Shown here: positions 25,036-34,099 of the stretch, piece by piece
How the letters are laid out: each line of letters begins with the position of its first letter
How positions within the stretch are numbered: position 1 is the stretch's first letter
Assembly: GCA_944322605.1 (NCBI GenBank)
Contig: CALUPD010000039.1
Span: 27,201 to 91,200, forward strand
Source: an uncultured Bacteroidales bacterium
GTDB lineage: Bacteria > Bacteroidota > Bacteroidia > Bacteroidales > UBA932
Direction: 5' to 3'
DNA: 64,000 nt
Program-made: the position numbers and the translations under genes
The notes under the pieces: generated by a model
What the model was told of the DNA's origin: nothing
Database searches by the model: none
Seen by the model: the letters and a program-made list of their open reading frames with translations, nothing else

Positions 25036-26892
25036 ATGAAAAAATTTTTGATATTGATTATAGGTGTATTTTCAATGGGCGGGTTATCTGTTTCGGGTAA
25101 TCCGCTTTTTGAATATGCGCATGCGGAGAATCATGCCGCGAACTATGCGGCAGAAGACCTGCCCTGCGGTCCGGACGGCAGGCCTGTGCTGCGGCCCGGA
25201 CAGGACATGGAATACCGCTATCCTCTTGATTTGGACGTATCGTTTTCCGGCACATACGGCGAGTTGAGGACTGATCACTTCCATACAGGCTTGGACATGA
25301 GGGTAGGAGGGGTGACCGGGGCCGAAGTCCATGCTGCCGCCGACGGATACGTGTCGAGGATTTCCATATCTCCTACAGGATACGGCAATGCGTTGTATAT
25401 AACCCATCCGAACGGGCAGATTACGGTTTACGGGCATTTGCTCAGGTTCGCCGGCGGATTGCAGGAGTATGCCGTAGGCAAGCAGCATGAGGCATGTTCT
25501 TTTGCCGTGGAACTTTTTCCGCAAAAGGAAGAATTCCCTGTAAAAAAAGGCCAGGTGATAGCATATGCCGGAAATTCAGGATCATCAGGCGGACCTCATC
25601 TGCATTTCGAAGTCCGTGATTCCGCTTCGTCGGTTGCATTGAATTCAATAAAAAGGGGATATGTCAAAGTGCATGATGACATTCCTCCTTATTTCAAAGG
25701 CATAAATTTCTATTCATATGACAGCCTGTCCTTGTCTGTCATGGAACTGCATGCGTTCGGAAATCCATTTCCGGAAGAGACGCTGGAGTTGCCGGAATAT
25801 TTTTATGTGGCTGCCGACGTGTACGACAAGCAGAATAATACTTTTTCAAAGCTCGGGATAGACAGCCTTGTCGTCACGTTCGACGGAGAGCCTTTCTATG
25901 TTTATGTCAATAACGAATATCCTTTCCAGGACGGGAAATACATTAATTCGTTCATAGAGTACCATGCTTTTGAAGAGCACGGGCGGTCTTATCTGAAGAC
26001 CATGCGTGATCCGGGAAACAGGCTCTCCGGGCATTGCTATTACAAGAATGACGGAATCATGAGAATCCGCGATACTTTGGTCCATGATCTCGTGCTTACG
26101 GCAATCGACGAGCACGGGAACAGGTCGTCGGCGGCTTTCCGGGTCAGAAAAGGAGAAGGCCTCTTTCAGGATGCCCGTTCCGCAGCGGATGCCGTCCGGG
26201 GAGAAACAGTGAGCCGGAGGTACATGGATTGGTCTGTGTCCTCCCTTGTGCTGTCCGATTCGCTGAAGCTGTTCCTTCCTGAAAACGCGTTGTACAATTC
26301 AATAATATGCACGGTGAAAAAAATAAGCATGCCTGACATAAGCGGTTATGAGATGAATGACGGGATTGCGGCAGATGCCGCAGGCGGAAGCAGGTTCCTT
26401 TCGTCAGCGTATTCCGTCCATGACTCGCATACGGCTTTGAACAGGATGCCGGACCTTGCCATTGCGGCAAACGCGGACGGCAGCGTCGAGGAAGGCAAAC
26501 TGATGCTGGCGCGGATAGATACCGTAGGAAGAAAAATCGCGGGCGTTGCCGGTTGCTATTACAGGAACGGCTTCGTGTACGGGCGGATACCCTCTTTCGG
26601 CGTGTATGCCGTCATGGCAGATACCTGCCCTCCTTTGATACAGGGAGGCTTTTCGGACAATCCTTCCCGCAGTGCCGCTTTCAGGATTACGGACGATACC
26701 GGAATAAGTTCCTACAAGGCCGAAGTGGACGGGGAATGGGCCTTGGCTTCCTATGATGCAAAAAACGACATGCTGACAGTCGATTTCTCATATTTGAGGA
26801 CAGGCAGGGAAAACAAAAGGCATGTGCTTGTGATTACGGTGAGCGATTTGGCGGGCAATGTCTCTGAGTGCACGGGCGAATTCTATTATTGA
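25036..26892 (+). CDS. M23 family metallopeptidase (LytM domain), exported
   Basis: A 618-aa protein with a signal peptide and an N-terminal M23 domain: DHFHTGLDMR (zinc His and Asp), YGNALYITHPNGQITVYGHL and GPHLHFEVR (catalytic and zinc His), all present, so it should cut peptidoglycan cross-links or stem peptides, unlike the degenerate LytM factors. Two stretches absent from typical M23 domains are seen inside the domain (QEYAVGKQHEACSFAVE). The C-terminal 400 residues are beta-rich with no domain I can name and include an Ala/Gly/Asp-rich patch (ISGYEMNDGIAADAAGGS). It follows dnaJ closely and may share its transcript. Confidence 0.85.
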   Translation: MKKFLILIIGVFSMGGLSVSGNPLFEYAHAENHAANYAAEDLPCGPDGRPVLRPGQDMEYRYPLDLDVSFSGTYGELRTDHFHTGLDMRVGGVTGAEVHAAADGYVSRISISPTGYGNALYITHPNGQITVYGHLLRFAGGLQEYAVGKQHEACSFAVELFPQKEEFPVKKGQVIAYAGNSGSSGGPHLHFEVRDSASSVALNSIKRGYVKVHDDIPPYFKGINFYSYDSLSLSVMELHAFGNPFPEETLELPEYFYVAADVYDKQNNTFSKLGIDSLVVTFDGEPFYVYVNNEYPFQDGKYINSFIEYHAFEEHGRSYLKTMRDPGNRLSGHCYYKNDGIMRIRDTLVHDLVLTAIDEHGNRSSAAFRVRKGEGLFQDARSAADAVRGETVSRRYMDWSVSSLVLSDSLKLFLPENALYNSIICTVKKISMPDISGYEMNDGIAADAAGGSRFLSSAYSVHDSHTALNRMPDLAIAANADGSVEEGKLMLARIDTVGRKIAGVAGCYYRNGFVYGRIPSFGVYAVMADTCPPLIQGGFSDNPSRSAAFRITDDTGISSYKAEVDGEWALASYDAKNDMLTVDFSYLRTGRENKRHVLVITVSDLAGNVSECTGEFYY

Positions 26893-26963
26893 GGAATGCA
26901 TGCTGCGCAAGGGTGATTTTGCAGGCAGGCATTTTAAAAAATAACCTGCTTTTGCCGATTTTA

Positions 26964-26994
26964 TTTGCAGATTGAAAATATATGTATATCTTTG
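26964..26994 (+). promoter_or_regulatory. consensus Bacteroidetes promoter of rplS
   Basis: TTTG at 26964-26967, a 19-nt spacer and TATCTTTG at 26987-26994 match the consensus exactly. The leader to the rplS ATG is about 70 nt, long enough for ribosomal-protein feedback control, but no structure stands out. Confidence 0.8.
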
Positions 26995-27070
26995 CAGTCC
27001 CAAAAGGTAATAGCAACCTCTTACATAGGGAATTTGATCGGTAATGTTGCATTAGTTAAATTTGAAAGAG

Positions 27071-27442
27071 ATGGATTTAATAAAGATTGCTGAAAACGCA
27101 TTTGCTCAGGAACAGAAGAATTTTCCTGAATTCAATGCAGGTGACACGATTACTGTCACATACAAAATCAAAGAAGAAAACAAGGAAAGGCTTCAGAAAT
27201 TCCGTGGGGTAGTTATCCAGAAACGCGGTTCGGGCACGACAAAGACCTTTACGATCCGCAAAATGTCGAACGGCGTTGGAGTTGAAAGGATATTCCCTTT
27301 GTATTCGCCTTTTATTGAAAACATCGAACTCGAAAAGCAGGGCAAGGTTCGTAGGGCAAGAATCTACTATTTGAGGAATCTTACCGGCAAAAAGGCCCGC
27401 ATAAAGGAAAAGAGAGTCGTAAGGACGGAAGAAGCTCAATAG
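27071..27442 (+). CDS. rplS: 50S ribosomal protein L19
   Basis: A 123-aa ribosomal protein at the interface of the subunits. Typical blocks are FNAGDTITVTYKI, RLQKFRGVVIQKRGSG, TFTIRKMSNGVGVERIFPLYSP and RARIYYLRNLTGKKARIKEK. ATG 27071 is preferred over TTG 27062. Two tRNA genes follow, the first 23 nt downstream, probably in the same transcript. Confidence 0.96.
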   Translation: MDLIKIAENAFAQEQKNFPEFNAGDTITVTYKIKEENKERLQKFRGVVIQKRGSGTTKTFTIRKMSNGVGVERIFPLYSPFIENIELEKQGKVRRARIYYLRNLTGKKARIKEKRVVRTEEAQ

Positions 27443-27465
27443 CAGGCAATAATTTTGCAATAATA

Positions 27466-27539
27466 GGCCCCATAGCTTAACTGAATAGAGCATCTGACTA
27501 CGGATCAGAAGGTTACAGGTTTGAATCCTGTTGGGGTCA
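27466..27539 (+). tRNA. tRNA-Arg (anticodon ACG)
   Basis: The acceptor arm GGCCCCA pairs with TGGGGTC, the T arm ACAGG-TTTGAAT-CCTGT is normal, and the anticodon stem TCTGA/TCAGA encloses loop CTACGGA with anticodon ACG, which reads CGN codons after A34 to inosine. The CCA end is not encoded. Discriminator base is A. Confidence 0.95.
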
Positions 27540-27554
27540 CTTCTTTTCAAGCAT

Positions 27555-27625
27555 GGTACCATGGCCGAGAGGTTAGGCAGCGGTCTGCAAAACCGCGCAC
27601 AGCAGTTCGACTCTGCTTGGTACCT
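27555..27625 (+). tRNA. tRNA-Cys (anticodon GCA)
   Basis: Acceptor GGTACCA pairs with TGGTACC; discriminator is T, as required for cysteinyl-tRNA synthetase. The anticodon stem GCGGT/ACCGC encloses CTGCAAA (GCA). The T arm is AGCAG-TTCGACT-CTGCT. CCA is not encoded. It lies 15 nt after tRNA-Arg. Confidence 0.95.
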
Positions 27626-27686
27626 CTGAATTCGACAGTTGTCATTAGGACAAGTTCCTCTATGATGACTGTTTTTTTATGTGCAT

Positions 27687-28856
27687 ATGAAAGTAGTTAT
27701 CGCATCCGATTCGTTCAAGGGGTCGTTGTCCTCTATGGACGTGGCCGGCGCAGCCGCTCAAGGAATAGCCGATGTCTTTCCTGACTGCGAAATTGTCAAA
27801 GTCCCTGTCGCGGACGGCGGCGAGGGGAGCGTGGATTCTTTGGTCAGCGCGACGAGCGGCAAAAAAATAAGCGCGGCTTCCTATGATCCGCTCATGCGCA
27901 GCATGGAGGCGGGTTACGGAGTATTGGGTGACGGCAGGACCGCCGTTATAGAAATAGCTGCCGCAAGCGGGCTTGCGCTGCTTGATGAGAGCGAGCGTAA
28001 TCCGATGGCGGCCAGCACGTATGGCACCGGAGTCCTCATATCGGACGCTCTCGGGAGGGGCTACCGGAATTTCATTATCGCTCTTGGTGGCAGCGCGACA
28101 AACGATGGCGGCATAGGGATTTTGTCCGCATTGGGCGCAAGGTTTCTTGACGGAAAGGGCAACGAACTGTATCCTTGCGGGGAAAGCCTTTCTCGAATAA
28201 GGTCGATGGATGTTTCGGGCCTTGCCAAGGATGTTTCAGCTTCGTTTTTCAATATAGCCGTGGATGTTGACAATGTCATATGCGGCGAAAACGGGGCGGC
28301 ATATGTTTTTGCGCCTCAGAAGGGAGCCGATCCTCATATGGTTGGCCTGCTGGATTCAGGGCTTGATAACCTTTGCGCCGTTTTGGAAAAAGAAACAGGC
28401 CGCCATTTAAGGGAGTTGAAAGGCGGCGGGGCTGCCGGCGGGGCGTGTGCAGGCCTGTTTTCCGTTTTGCCGTCAAAAATCGCAAGGGGAGCGGAGCTTG
28501 TTCTTGAAGCGGCAGGCTTCGACAGCCTTTTGGAAGATGCCGATTTCGTGGTAACCGGGGAGGGCAGGGTCGACATGCAGACCGGCATGGGCAAAACCCC
28601 GGCAGCAGTGGCGGCTGCCGCTGAGCGGAGAGGCGTTCCTGTCATATGCATGGCAGGGCAGGTCTCGGATGATTTTCATGGGATGGGCGATCCTTCGATG
28701 CCTTGCAGCGGCCACGGAGTTCCGGTATTCTGCATACAGTCCGGCATCGTTTCCCTTGAGCAGGCAATGGACCGTGACAATGCATTCCGCAATGTGAGAA
28801 GGACTGCAAGGCAGATATTCTCGGTCGTAAAGGAAGCCTCCGCGTTACGGCGTTGA
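27687..28856 (+). CDS. glycerate kinase (type I, GarK/GlxK family)
   Basis: A 389-aa enzyme that phosphorylates D-glycerate, usually to 2-phosphoglycerate, feeding glycolysis. The N-terminal MKVVIASDSFKGSLSS, VPVADGGEGSVD, the glycine-rich FIIALGGSATNDGGIG and the C-terminal VVTGEGRVDMQTGMGKTP are all diagnostic. Near the C-terminus about 20 residues rich in Gly, Met, Ser and Cys (DDFHGMGDPSMPCSGHG) interrupt the usual AGQV-to-V-VF segment. ATG 27687 is preferred to GTG 27681. Confidence 0.92.
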   Translation: MKVVIASDSFKGSLSSMDVAGAAAQGIADVFPDCEIVKVPVADGGEGSVDSLVSATSGKKISAASYDPLMRSMEAGYGVLGDGRTAVIEIAAASGLALLDESERNPMAASTYGTGVLISDALGRGYRNFIIALGGSATNDGGIGILSALGARFLDGKGNELYPCGESLSRIRSMDVSGLAKDVSASFFNIAVDVDNVICGENGAAYVFAPQKGADPHMVGLLDSGLDNLCAVLEKETGRHLRELKGGGAAGGACAGLFSVLPSKIARGAELVLEAAGFDSLLEDADFVVTGEGRVDMQTGMGKTPAAVAAAAERRGVPVICMAGQVSDDFHGMGDPSMPCSGHGVPVFCIQSGIVSLEQAMDRDNAFRNVRRTARQIFSVVKEASALRR

Positions 28857-28903
28857 AATGAATTCCCGCGCCGTCGCTATTCGTTGGAGTGTCAGGACCG
28901 GCG

Positions 28904-29935
28904 TTATAGCTTGGAAATGAATTCGTCTATGTCTTCTTCTTTCGTGGCCCAGCTCGTTGCGAACCTTACGGTGCTTTCCTGCTTTCCTCTCGGGCCCCAA
29001 TACTCGAATGTCGCGAATCTTTTCAGCCTGTCTATTTCGCTGTTGGGAATGCGGAAAAACTGAAGGTTGGTCGGAGAGTCGATGACCTGCCGGTATCCTT
29101 TGGACAGCATGGCACTCTTTAATTTGCCGGCCATTTCTACTGCATGCCGCGCGATTCTGAAATATAGCCCGTCGGCGAAGAGGGTCTGGAATTGCAGTCC
29201 GAGAACCCTGCCTTTCGCGAGCAATGCCCCATGCTGCTTGACAAGAGGGAAAAAGTGTTTCAGGATGCGGTCGTTCGTTATTACCACTGCTTCCCCGAAT
29301 AATGCCCCGACCTTGGTCCCGCCTATATAAAAGACGTCGCTAAGCCTTGCTATGTCGTTCAACGTGACATCCGTGCCGTCCGCCATTATTCCGTAGCCGA
29401 GCCTTGCCCCGTCAATATACAGCGGAATGCCCTTTTCCTTGCATGCCTTGCTTATCGCTTCGAGTTCATTCAATGAGTAGAGTGTGCCGTATTCTGTCGG
29501 ATGGGATATGTAGGCCATGCCCGGCGCGACCATATGGCCGAAAGTGTCGTCCTTGTAGAAATCGTCTATGTACGAGGCAAGGTCTCCGGCCCTTATTTTT
29601 CCGTCGTGCTGGGGTAGGACCAGTACTTTATGCCCGGATGCCTCTATCGCTCCGGATTCGTGGACGTTTATGTGGCCGCTTTCGGCGCATAGCACTCCCT
29701 CGTGCCTGTCAAGTATGCCGTCTATGACCGTCGAGTTGGTCTGAGTTCCGCCTACAAGGAACATCACCCTTGCGTTTTCCAATCCGCATGCTTTCAGTAT
29801 GAGTTCTTTCGCCTTGGCGGTATAAGAGTCTTCCCCGTATCCGGGGGTCTGTTCGAAATTGGTGTCTGCGAGGCGTTTGAGTATTTCAGGATGCGCGCCT
29901 TCCATGTAATCGCAATCGAAATGTACCATATGCAT
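28904..29935 (-). CDS. ltaE: low-specificity L-threonine aldolase family protein
   Basis: A 343-aa PLP enzyme of the beta-eliminating lyase/threonine aldolase family, which splits threonine to glycine and acetaldehyde. Seen are the N-terminal FDCDYMEGAHP, the GGTQTNSTVID cofactor region, HINVHESGAIEASGHKV, YIDGARLGYG and the PLP lysine in YIGGTKVGALFGEAVV. ATG 29935 or the in-frame ATG at 29929 could start it. On this strand a -7-like TATATTTG is at 29979-29972, without a clear -33 box. It is divergent from the DUF4435 gene. Confidence 0.9.
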   Translation of the reverse strand: MHMVHFDCDYMEGAHPEILKRLADTNFEQTPGYGEDSYTAKAKELILKACGLENARVMFLVGGTQTNSTVIDGILDRHEGVLCAESGHINVHESGAIEASGHKVLVLPQHDGKIRAGDLASYIDDFYKDDTFGHMVAPGMAYISHPTEYGTLYSLNELEAISKACKEKGIPLYIDGARLGYGIMADGTDVTLNDIARLSDVFYIGGTKVGALFGEAVVITNDRILKHFFPLVKQHGALLAKGRVLGLQFQTLFADGLYFRIARHAVEMAGKLKSAMLSKGYRQVIDSPTNLQFFRIPNSEIDRLKRFATFEYWGPRGKQESTVRFATSWATKEEDIDEFISKL

Positions 29936-30049
29936 GTTTTTGCGGATAACCGTTTTTTATTAATAGATGCGCAAATATACAAATCGATTCTTATGATTGT
30001 CCGAATGGAGTATATTTATTAATTTCACGTGTTTTATAAAACGGACGAT

Positions 30050-31084
30050 ATGGGCGTAAGCATCAGGAAAACGATAAGGAGCATCAATCCTTTTTCTTCA
30101 GGAAAGGCGGAATGCCTTCCCGAACCGCTGGAAATCAATACTTCTCAGAAGTTGGTGAAGGTTTATGTCGAGGGCTACGAGGATGTGGCGTTCTGGAGGT
30201 GCATATTCGATAATTTCACGAATCCGTATGTCAGGTTCGAGATTTCTGTCCCGAACAGGGAGGACCTGCCAAAAGGGAAAAGCGTTCTTATGGCAATGAC
30301 TTCGCGGCCTAGAGAGGATGTCATCATGTGCGTGGATTCCGACTTCGACTATCTGTTCGACGGGGCGACCGAGCAGTCCGCAAAATTGCTCTCATGCAAG
30401 AACATGTTCCATACCCATACCTATGCGACGGAAAATTACCTGTGCTATGCGCCCTCCCTGCATAACGTTTGCGTGAAAGCGACCAAGAACGATACGAAAA
30501 TCTTCGATTTCGAGGTATTCCTGTCGGAATATTCGAAAATAATTTATCCGATTTTCCTATGGTATAGCTTCTCGGCCATGAAGGGAGAAATACATATGCT
30601 GCCATTGGCCGATTTCAGGAACGCCGTGAAGATAAATTATCTCGAAATAGAGGATAACGGCCTGCCTACGCTTAACTGGCTTAAACGCAATGTGGACCGC
30701 AAGGTCCATGGTTTGAAGAACAGGTATCCGTTTTATGCGGACGAGGTGAGGGCTTTCGGCGAGAAAATAATGAAGTCCGGCATGACTGCGGAAAATACCT
30801 ATCTTTTCATGCACGGGCATACGCTTATGGACAATGTCGTGATGGTTCTGCTCGAAACCGTATGCGACAAGCTGAGGCGCATGACGATAAACAAGATTTC
30901 TTCTTCGAGCAAAAAAGGCACTGCCCTGAAGAATGAAATGGCCAATTACAAGAATACCCTGAGGCCGGTCAGGGACGTCCTGCTCGACAACGACAATTAT
31001 ACCGATTGTTTCCTGTTCAAAAAACTGAGCGAGGACATAAGGAGCTATATAGTGAAAGAGGTGAGCGGGGAAAGCCGTGAATGA
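30050..31084 (+). CDS. DUF4435 (TOPRIM-like) protein
   Basis: A 344-aa protein of the DUF4435 family. The N-terminal domain has a TOPRIM-like arrangement: an acidic VEGYEDVAFWR (about residues 33-43) and CVDSDFDYLF with the DxD-type acidic pair (about 88-97), as in OLD-type nucleases. A helical C-terminal part follows with no motif I can name. DUF4435 proteins are often encoded with an AAA ATPase, but none is adjacent here. ATG 30050 was preferred to the GTG at 30029. A role in nucleic-acid processing or defence is possible and unproven. Confidence 0.72.
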   Translation: MGVSIRKTIRSINPFSSGKAECLPEPLEINTSQKLVKVYVEGYEDVAFWRCIFDNFTNPYVRFEISVPNREDLPKGKSVLMAMTSRPREDVIMCVDSDFDYLFDGATEQSAKLLSCKNMFHTHTYATENYLCYAPSLHNVCVKATKNDTKIFDFEVFLSEYSKIIYPIFLWYSFSAMKGEIHMLPLADFRNAVKINYLEIEDNGLPTLNWLKRNVDRKVHGLKNRYPFYADEVRAFGEKIMKSGMTAENTYLFMHGHTLMDNVVMVLLETVCDKLRRMTINKISSSSKKGTALKNEMANYKNTLRPVRDVLLDNDNYTDCFLFKKLSEDIRSYIVKEVSGESRE

Positions 31085-31260
31085 GCAGCTCTCCGGCCGC
31101 GCGTTGCCGTGCTCATGATTATTATGGGCGTGCATGGCACCGCAATCGGTTCAAGACGGGTACCCGATTATGGCAATTATACCATTATTATTGTGCGCGA
31201 ATGGATAATTCCTTAAAGCTTCCGTATGTCATGGACGGAAGGGTTTGCTGCGGCTGAAAA

Positions 31261-31295
31261 TGTAAAAAGCGGCCCTTTTGAGCCGCTGTTTTACA
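31261..31295. terminator. symmetric hairpin, possible bidirectional terminator
   Basis: TGTAAAAAGCGGC pairs with GCCGCTGTTTTACA (one bulged G) around CCTTTTGA. On the minus strand the stem ends in GCCGCTTTTT, a good terminator, yet no minus-strand gene precedes it. On the plus strand it stands 177 nt after the DUF4435 stop. Confidence 0.5.
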
Positions 31296-31457
31296 AACTA
31301 ATAACCTAAAACTAAAAACCATATTACTTTCATTATGCTTATATTGCAAGCAACGTGCCAAAGTCGAATGCGGCCGTTTGCGAAAGGTCGCGGCCTGCAC
31401 TCGTTTTCGCGCAGATGCGGACAATCATTAAAAGCAATGATAAACATGGCCGCCTGA

Positions 31458-31489
31458 TTTGCGTTGCATCTTACTTTTGCGTACCTTTG
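31458..31489 (+). promoter_or_regulatory. Bacteroidetes-type promoter of the TlpA-like gene
   Basis: TTTG at 31458-31461, a 20-nt spacer and TACCTTTG at 31482-31489. The expected transcription start at about 31495 lies after the long upstream frame's earlier start codons, so the real start is the ATG at 31511. Confidence 0.6.
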
Positions 31490-31510
31490 ATGTATAAAAC
31501 ATTAAAATCC

Positions 31511-32602
31511 ATGGACAGGTTTGCTATATTTTCTGTTGCGGCTTCCATTTTGTGTCTTGCTTCGTGCGGCGAAGGAGGCCATGATTACGGATATTCGATA
31601 AAAGGACATGCCGATTGCCTGAAAGACGGAGATCCGGTCTATATTTCCTTTATGGCCGACGGGGGCGACGGTTATGTAAACGACACTGCAGTGGTTTCTG
31701 GCGGCAGTTTCGTTTTCGAGGGCAAGAAGAAAACTCCTGAAATCGCTTATGTCTCATACAGGGGGATGACGGGCATATCAGGCTTTATAGTCGAACCGGG
31801 AAACATACGGATAGACATTTCGGAAGGGAAGGTGACCGGCGTAAAAGGCACGGAGAATAATGCAATCTACCGCGAATATGAAAGCAGCCGGCCGGTGAGG
31901 GAGTATTACGATTATGTAGCCGGCGTGCGCAGGGGAATCATAAAAGACATAGATACGGCAAGGCTCATGGGCCTGTACGATTCGTTCATGGACGAAAGCA
32001 TGGATTTCATGAAGGAAAATGCCGAGAATCCCGCCGGAACGGCTTTGCTGAAATATCTTTTCTATAACCTTTCCGTGGCCCAGGTGGATACGATACTCGA
32101 CCTTGTCCCGGATGAGACGAAAATAAGCGATGTTCTTATTAAAAGGATAAAATATATGAATGATACGAAAAAGAAAACTGATGTCGGGGCCAGATTCGTG
32201 GATTTCAAGCTAAAGGATCTTGAAGGCAATGCGGTCAGGCTGTCCGACTATGCAGGCAAGGGAAGTCCGGTGCTGATAGATTTCTGGGCGAGCTGGTGCG
32301 TGTATTGCATAAAGGAAATGCCTGACATCAAAAAACTTTACGACAAGTACAAAGACAGGAATTTCGAGATTGTCGGAGTGTCTTTGGACAATGACCATGA
32401 CGCATGGGAAAACAGTGTAAGAAAGCATGAAATGGACTGGCCGCAAATGTCCGACCTGGAAGGGTGGGCGTGCGAGGCCGCGAAGCTATACGGGATAGAA
32501 TCCATTCCCCATACAGTCCTTATCGATGCGGACGGGAAGATTGCCGCAAGGGGAATGTCGGTGGCGGAACTCGACAGGATTCTTTCGGAAATGCTGGACT
32601 AA
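31511..32602 (+). CDS. TlpA-like thioredoxin lipoprotein with DUF4369-type N-terminal domain
   Basis: A 363-aa periplasmic or surface lipoprotein; lipobox LASC with Cys19. Residues 25-125 form the beta-rich DUF4369-type domain common in Bacteroidetes (GDPVYISFMADG, GGSFVFEG). Residues 220-363 are a thioredoxin domain with active site WASWCVYC, the cis-Pro in SIPHTVLID and the usual FEIVGVSLDND. It would reduce or isomerise disulfides, or sense redox. ATG 31511 follows the promoter; the frame extends upstream without support. It is monocistronic. Confidence 0.88.
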   Translation: MDRFAIFSVAASILCLASCGEGGHDYGYSIKGHADCLKDGDPVYISFMADGGDGYVNDTAVVSGGSFVFEGKKKTPEIAYVSYRGMTGISGFIVEPGNIRIDISEGKVTGVKGTENNAIYREYESSRPVREYYDYVAGVRRGIIKDIDTARLMGLYDSFMDESMDFMKENAENPAGTALLKYLFYNLSVAQVDTILDLVPDETKISDVLIKRIKYMNDTKKKTDVGARFVDFKLKDLEGNAVRLSDYAGKGSPVLIDFWASWCVYCIKEMPDIKKLYDKYKDRNFEIVGVSLDNDHDAWENSVRKHEMDWPQMSDLEGWACEAAKLYGIESIPHTVLIDADGKIAARGMSVAELDRILSEMLD

Positions 32603-32723
32603 TGCGCTGGCATTATAATTGCGGCGTTCGATTTGTTAAAAAATATTTGCCAAGTCGCAAAATAGAATTAATTTTATCGTCATAAATACATATAAACATA
32701 TAATCAATTAAATTCTGAATAAC

Positions 32724-34010
32724 ATGAAGAAGGTATTTAATTTAATGCTGATTTCTTTAGCCGGCTTGTTGCTGGCAGTTTCATGTACGCCGGAAGAAAA
32801 GCAGAATAGCGGCAGCGACGGCGTAAAAACACCTGCCAATCTGAATGCGGAAATAGACGGTTTGTCTTTCGTCCTGACTTGGGACGCTGTTGAAAATGCT
32901 GTCAATTATACTGTGGATTTCGGCGGCAAAGAACAGAATGTTCCTGAAAATTCATTTTCGGCGACTGTCGAGAGCCCGGGCAATTATAATGTAAGGGTAA
33001 AGGCTAATGCTGAAGACGGGACTTCTTCGGAATATGCTTCTTATACGATAAGCATAAAATCTCTTGGCAAGCTTGCTGCGCCGGAAACTCTGTATATAGA
33101 TGAAGTAGGCGATACTTACATATCGGTTTCATGGGATCCTGTTGAAAATGCAGAAAGCTACACTTATTATTTTACAAATGCTGTCGATGGTTCGATCATA
33201 TCACAGGATGTTGTTACAGAACCAAAGGCCTCGTTTACTGATTTGACTCCTGCTTCTTTGTTTAATTTCGAACTCCAAGCTACATCTTCAAATGTTTTGT
33301 ATGAATCGTCGGAATTTGTTGCTATGACTTTGGCTACTCCTAATTCCGAATTTTACGGAACATGGGAAGTAAATGCAGATCAAACCCTGCTTTATGAATT
33401 AGAAGGTGATAATGTCGTAGTGTCAAGAAGCGAGACTCCTAAGACTTTCAATATTACGATAGAACCTTATGAAGAGGAAGGTGCAATACCTGGATTATAT
33501 CATATTACTGGCTTGAGCAGCGTTGATCCTTCATATTATACGGTAGCTGAACCGAGTGGAGAACCTAATGTTTTGGCCGTGTATGCTTTGCCGGAAATTG
33601 GCACTGGCCCTCAAGGTCTGCCACTGTCATGGTGTACGATAATTGAGTATAATGGACAATTTGCTCCTGTTAGCGGAGGCGGATATTCAATGCTTCTTAG
33701 GTTGAATGACAATGGAACTATTTCTGCGGAAAGCATTCCTATCCAATTGACAGTCGGCGGAGAATTCGAATCTGTATCAGCTGAAGTATTAGAGATTGAC
33801 AGTGCATCAGGCTATGTTTATTTCCAGTATACAGATGAACAGTATCCAGTTAACCATTGGGCTCTTGATATGAGCATGACAAAATCGTCTTCTTCAGAAG
33901 GTTCAAATGCTGCTTCGATATTCTCATTCGATAATGTTCAGGACAACTTCCAGTTCGGCGTTTGGAATAAGAAAGAAAATCTCCATGAACTTCTTACAAT
34001 AGCTCGTTAA
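32724..34010 (+). CDS. fibronectin type III lipoprotein
   Basis: A 428-aa lipoprotein with signal peptide and lipobox AVSC (Cys21). Two FN3-like domains follow (about residues 35-110 with LTWDAVENAVNYTV, and 114-205 with VSWDPVENAESYTYYF), then a C-terminal beta-rich domain from GTWEVNADQTL. The same domain order occurs in the minus-strand gene at 35995-37134, so they are paralogues. Its second half is more AT-rich than most neighbours. Ligand unknown; it is probably surface- or periplasm-exposed. A hairpin terminator follows. Confidence 0.82.
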   Translation: MKKVFNLMLISLAGLLLAVSCTPEEKQNSGSDGVKTPANLNAEIDGLSFVLTWDAVENAVNYTVDFGGKEQNVPENSFSATVESPGNYNVRVKANAEDGTSSEYASYTISIKSLGKLAAPETLYIDEVGDTYISVSWDPVENAESYTYYFTNAVDGSIISQDVVTEPKASFTDLTPASLFNFELQATSSNVLYESSEFVAMTLATPNSEFYGTWEVNADQTLLYELEGDNVVVSRSETPKTFNITIEPYEEEGAIPGLYHITGLSSVDPSYYTVAEPSGEPNVLAVYALPEIGTGPQGLPLSWCTIIEYNGQFAPVSGGGYSMLLRLNDNGTISAESIPIQLTVGGEFESVSAEVLEIDSASGYVYFQYTDEQYPVNHWALDMSMTKSSSSEGSNAASIFSFDNVQDNFQFGVWNKKENLHELLTIAR

Positions 34011-34030
34011 TTATATTGTAGATAATATTA

Positions 34031-34073
34031 AGACTGCATCAAATGGCAATTTGCCATCCGGTGCAGTCTTTTT
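34031..34073 (+). terminator. intrinsic terminator after the FN3 lipoprotein gene
   Basis: AGACTGCATC pairs with GGTGCAGTCT, with an inner ATGGCA/TGCCAT stem, and ends in TTTTT. It lies 21 nt after the stop codon and overlaps the first in-frame codons upstream of the next gene, which argues for that gene's later start at 34100. Confidence 0.85.
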
Positions 34074-34099
34074 ATGTCTCATCGGTTAGGGTGCTGCCT

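Larger units (their letters stand above)
31085..31510. other. 426-nt gene-free region
   Basis: No convincing gene on either strand; the 78-codon frame on the minus strand has no family features. It holds a strong hairpin (31261-31295), an AAACT/AAAACC-rich stretch after it (31296-31322) like Bacteroidetes leaders, and the promoter of the thioredoxin gene at its right end. The rest shows nothing that I can name. Confidence 0.5.
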
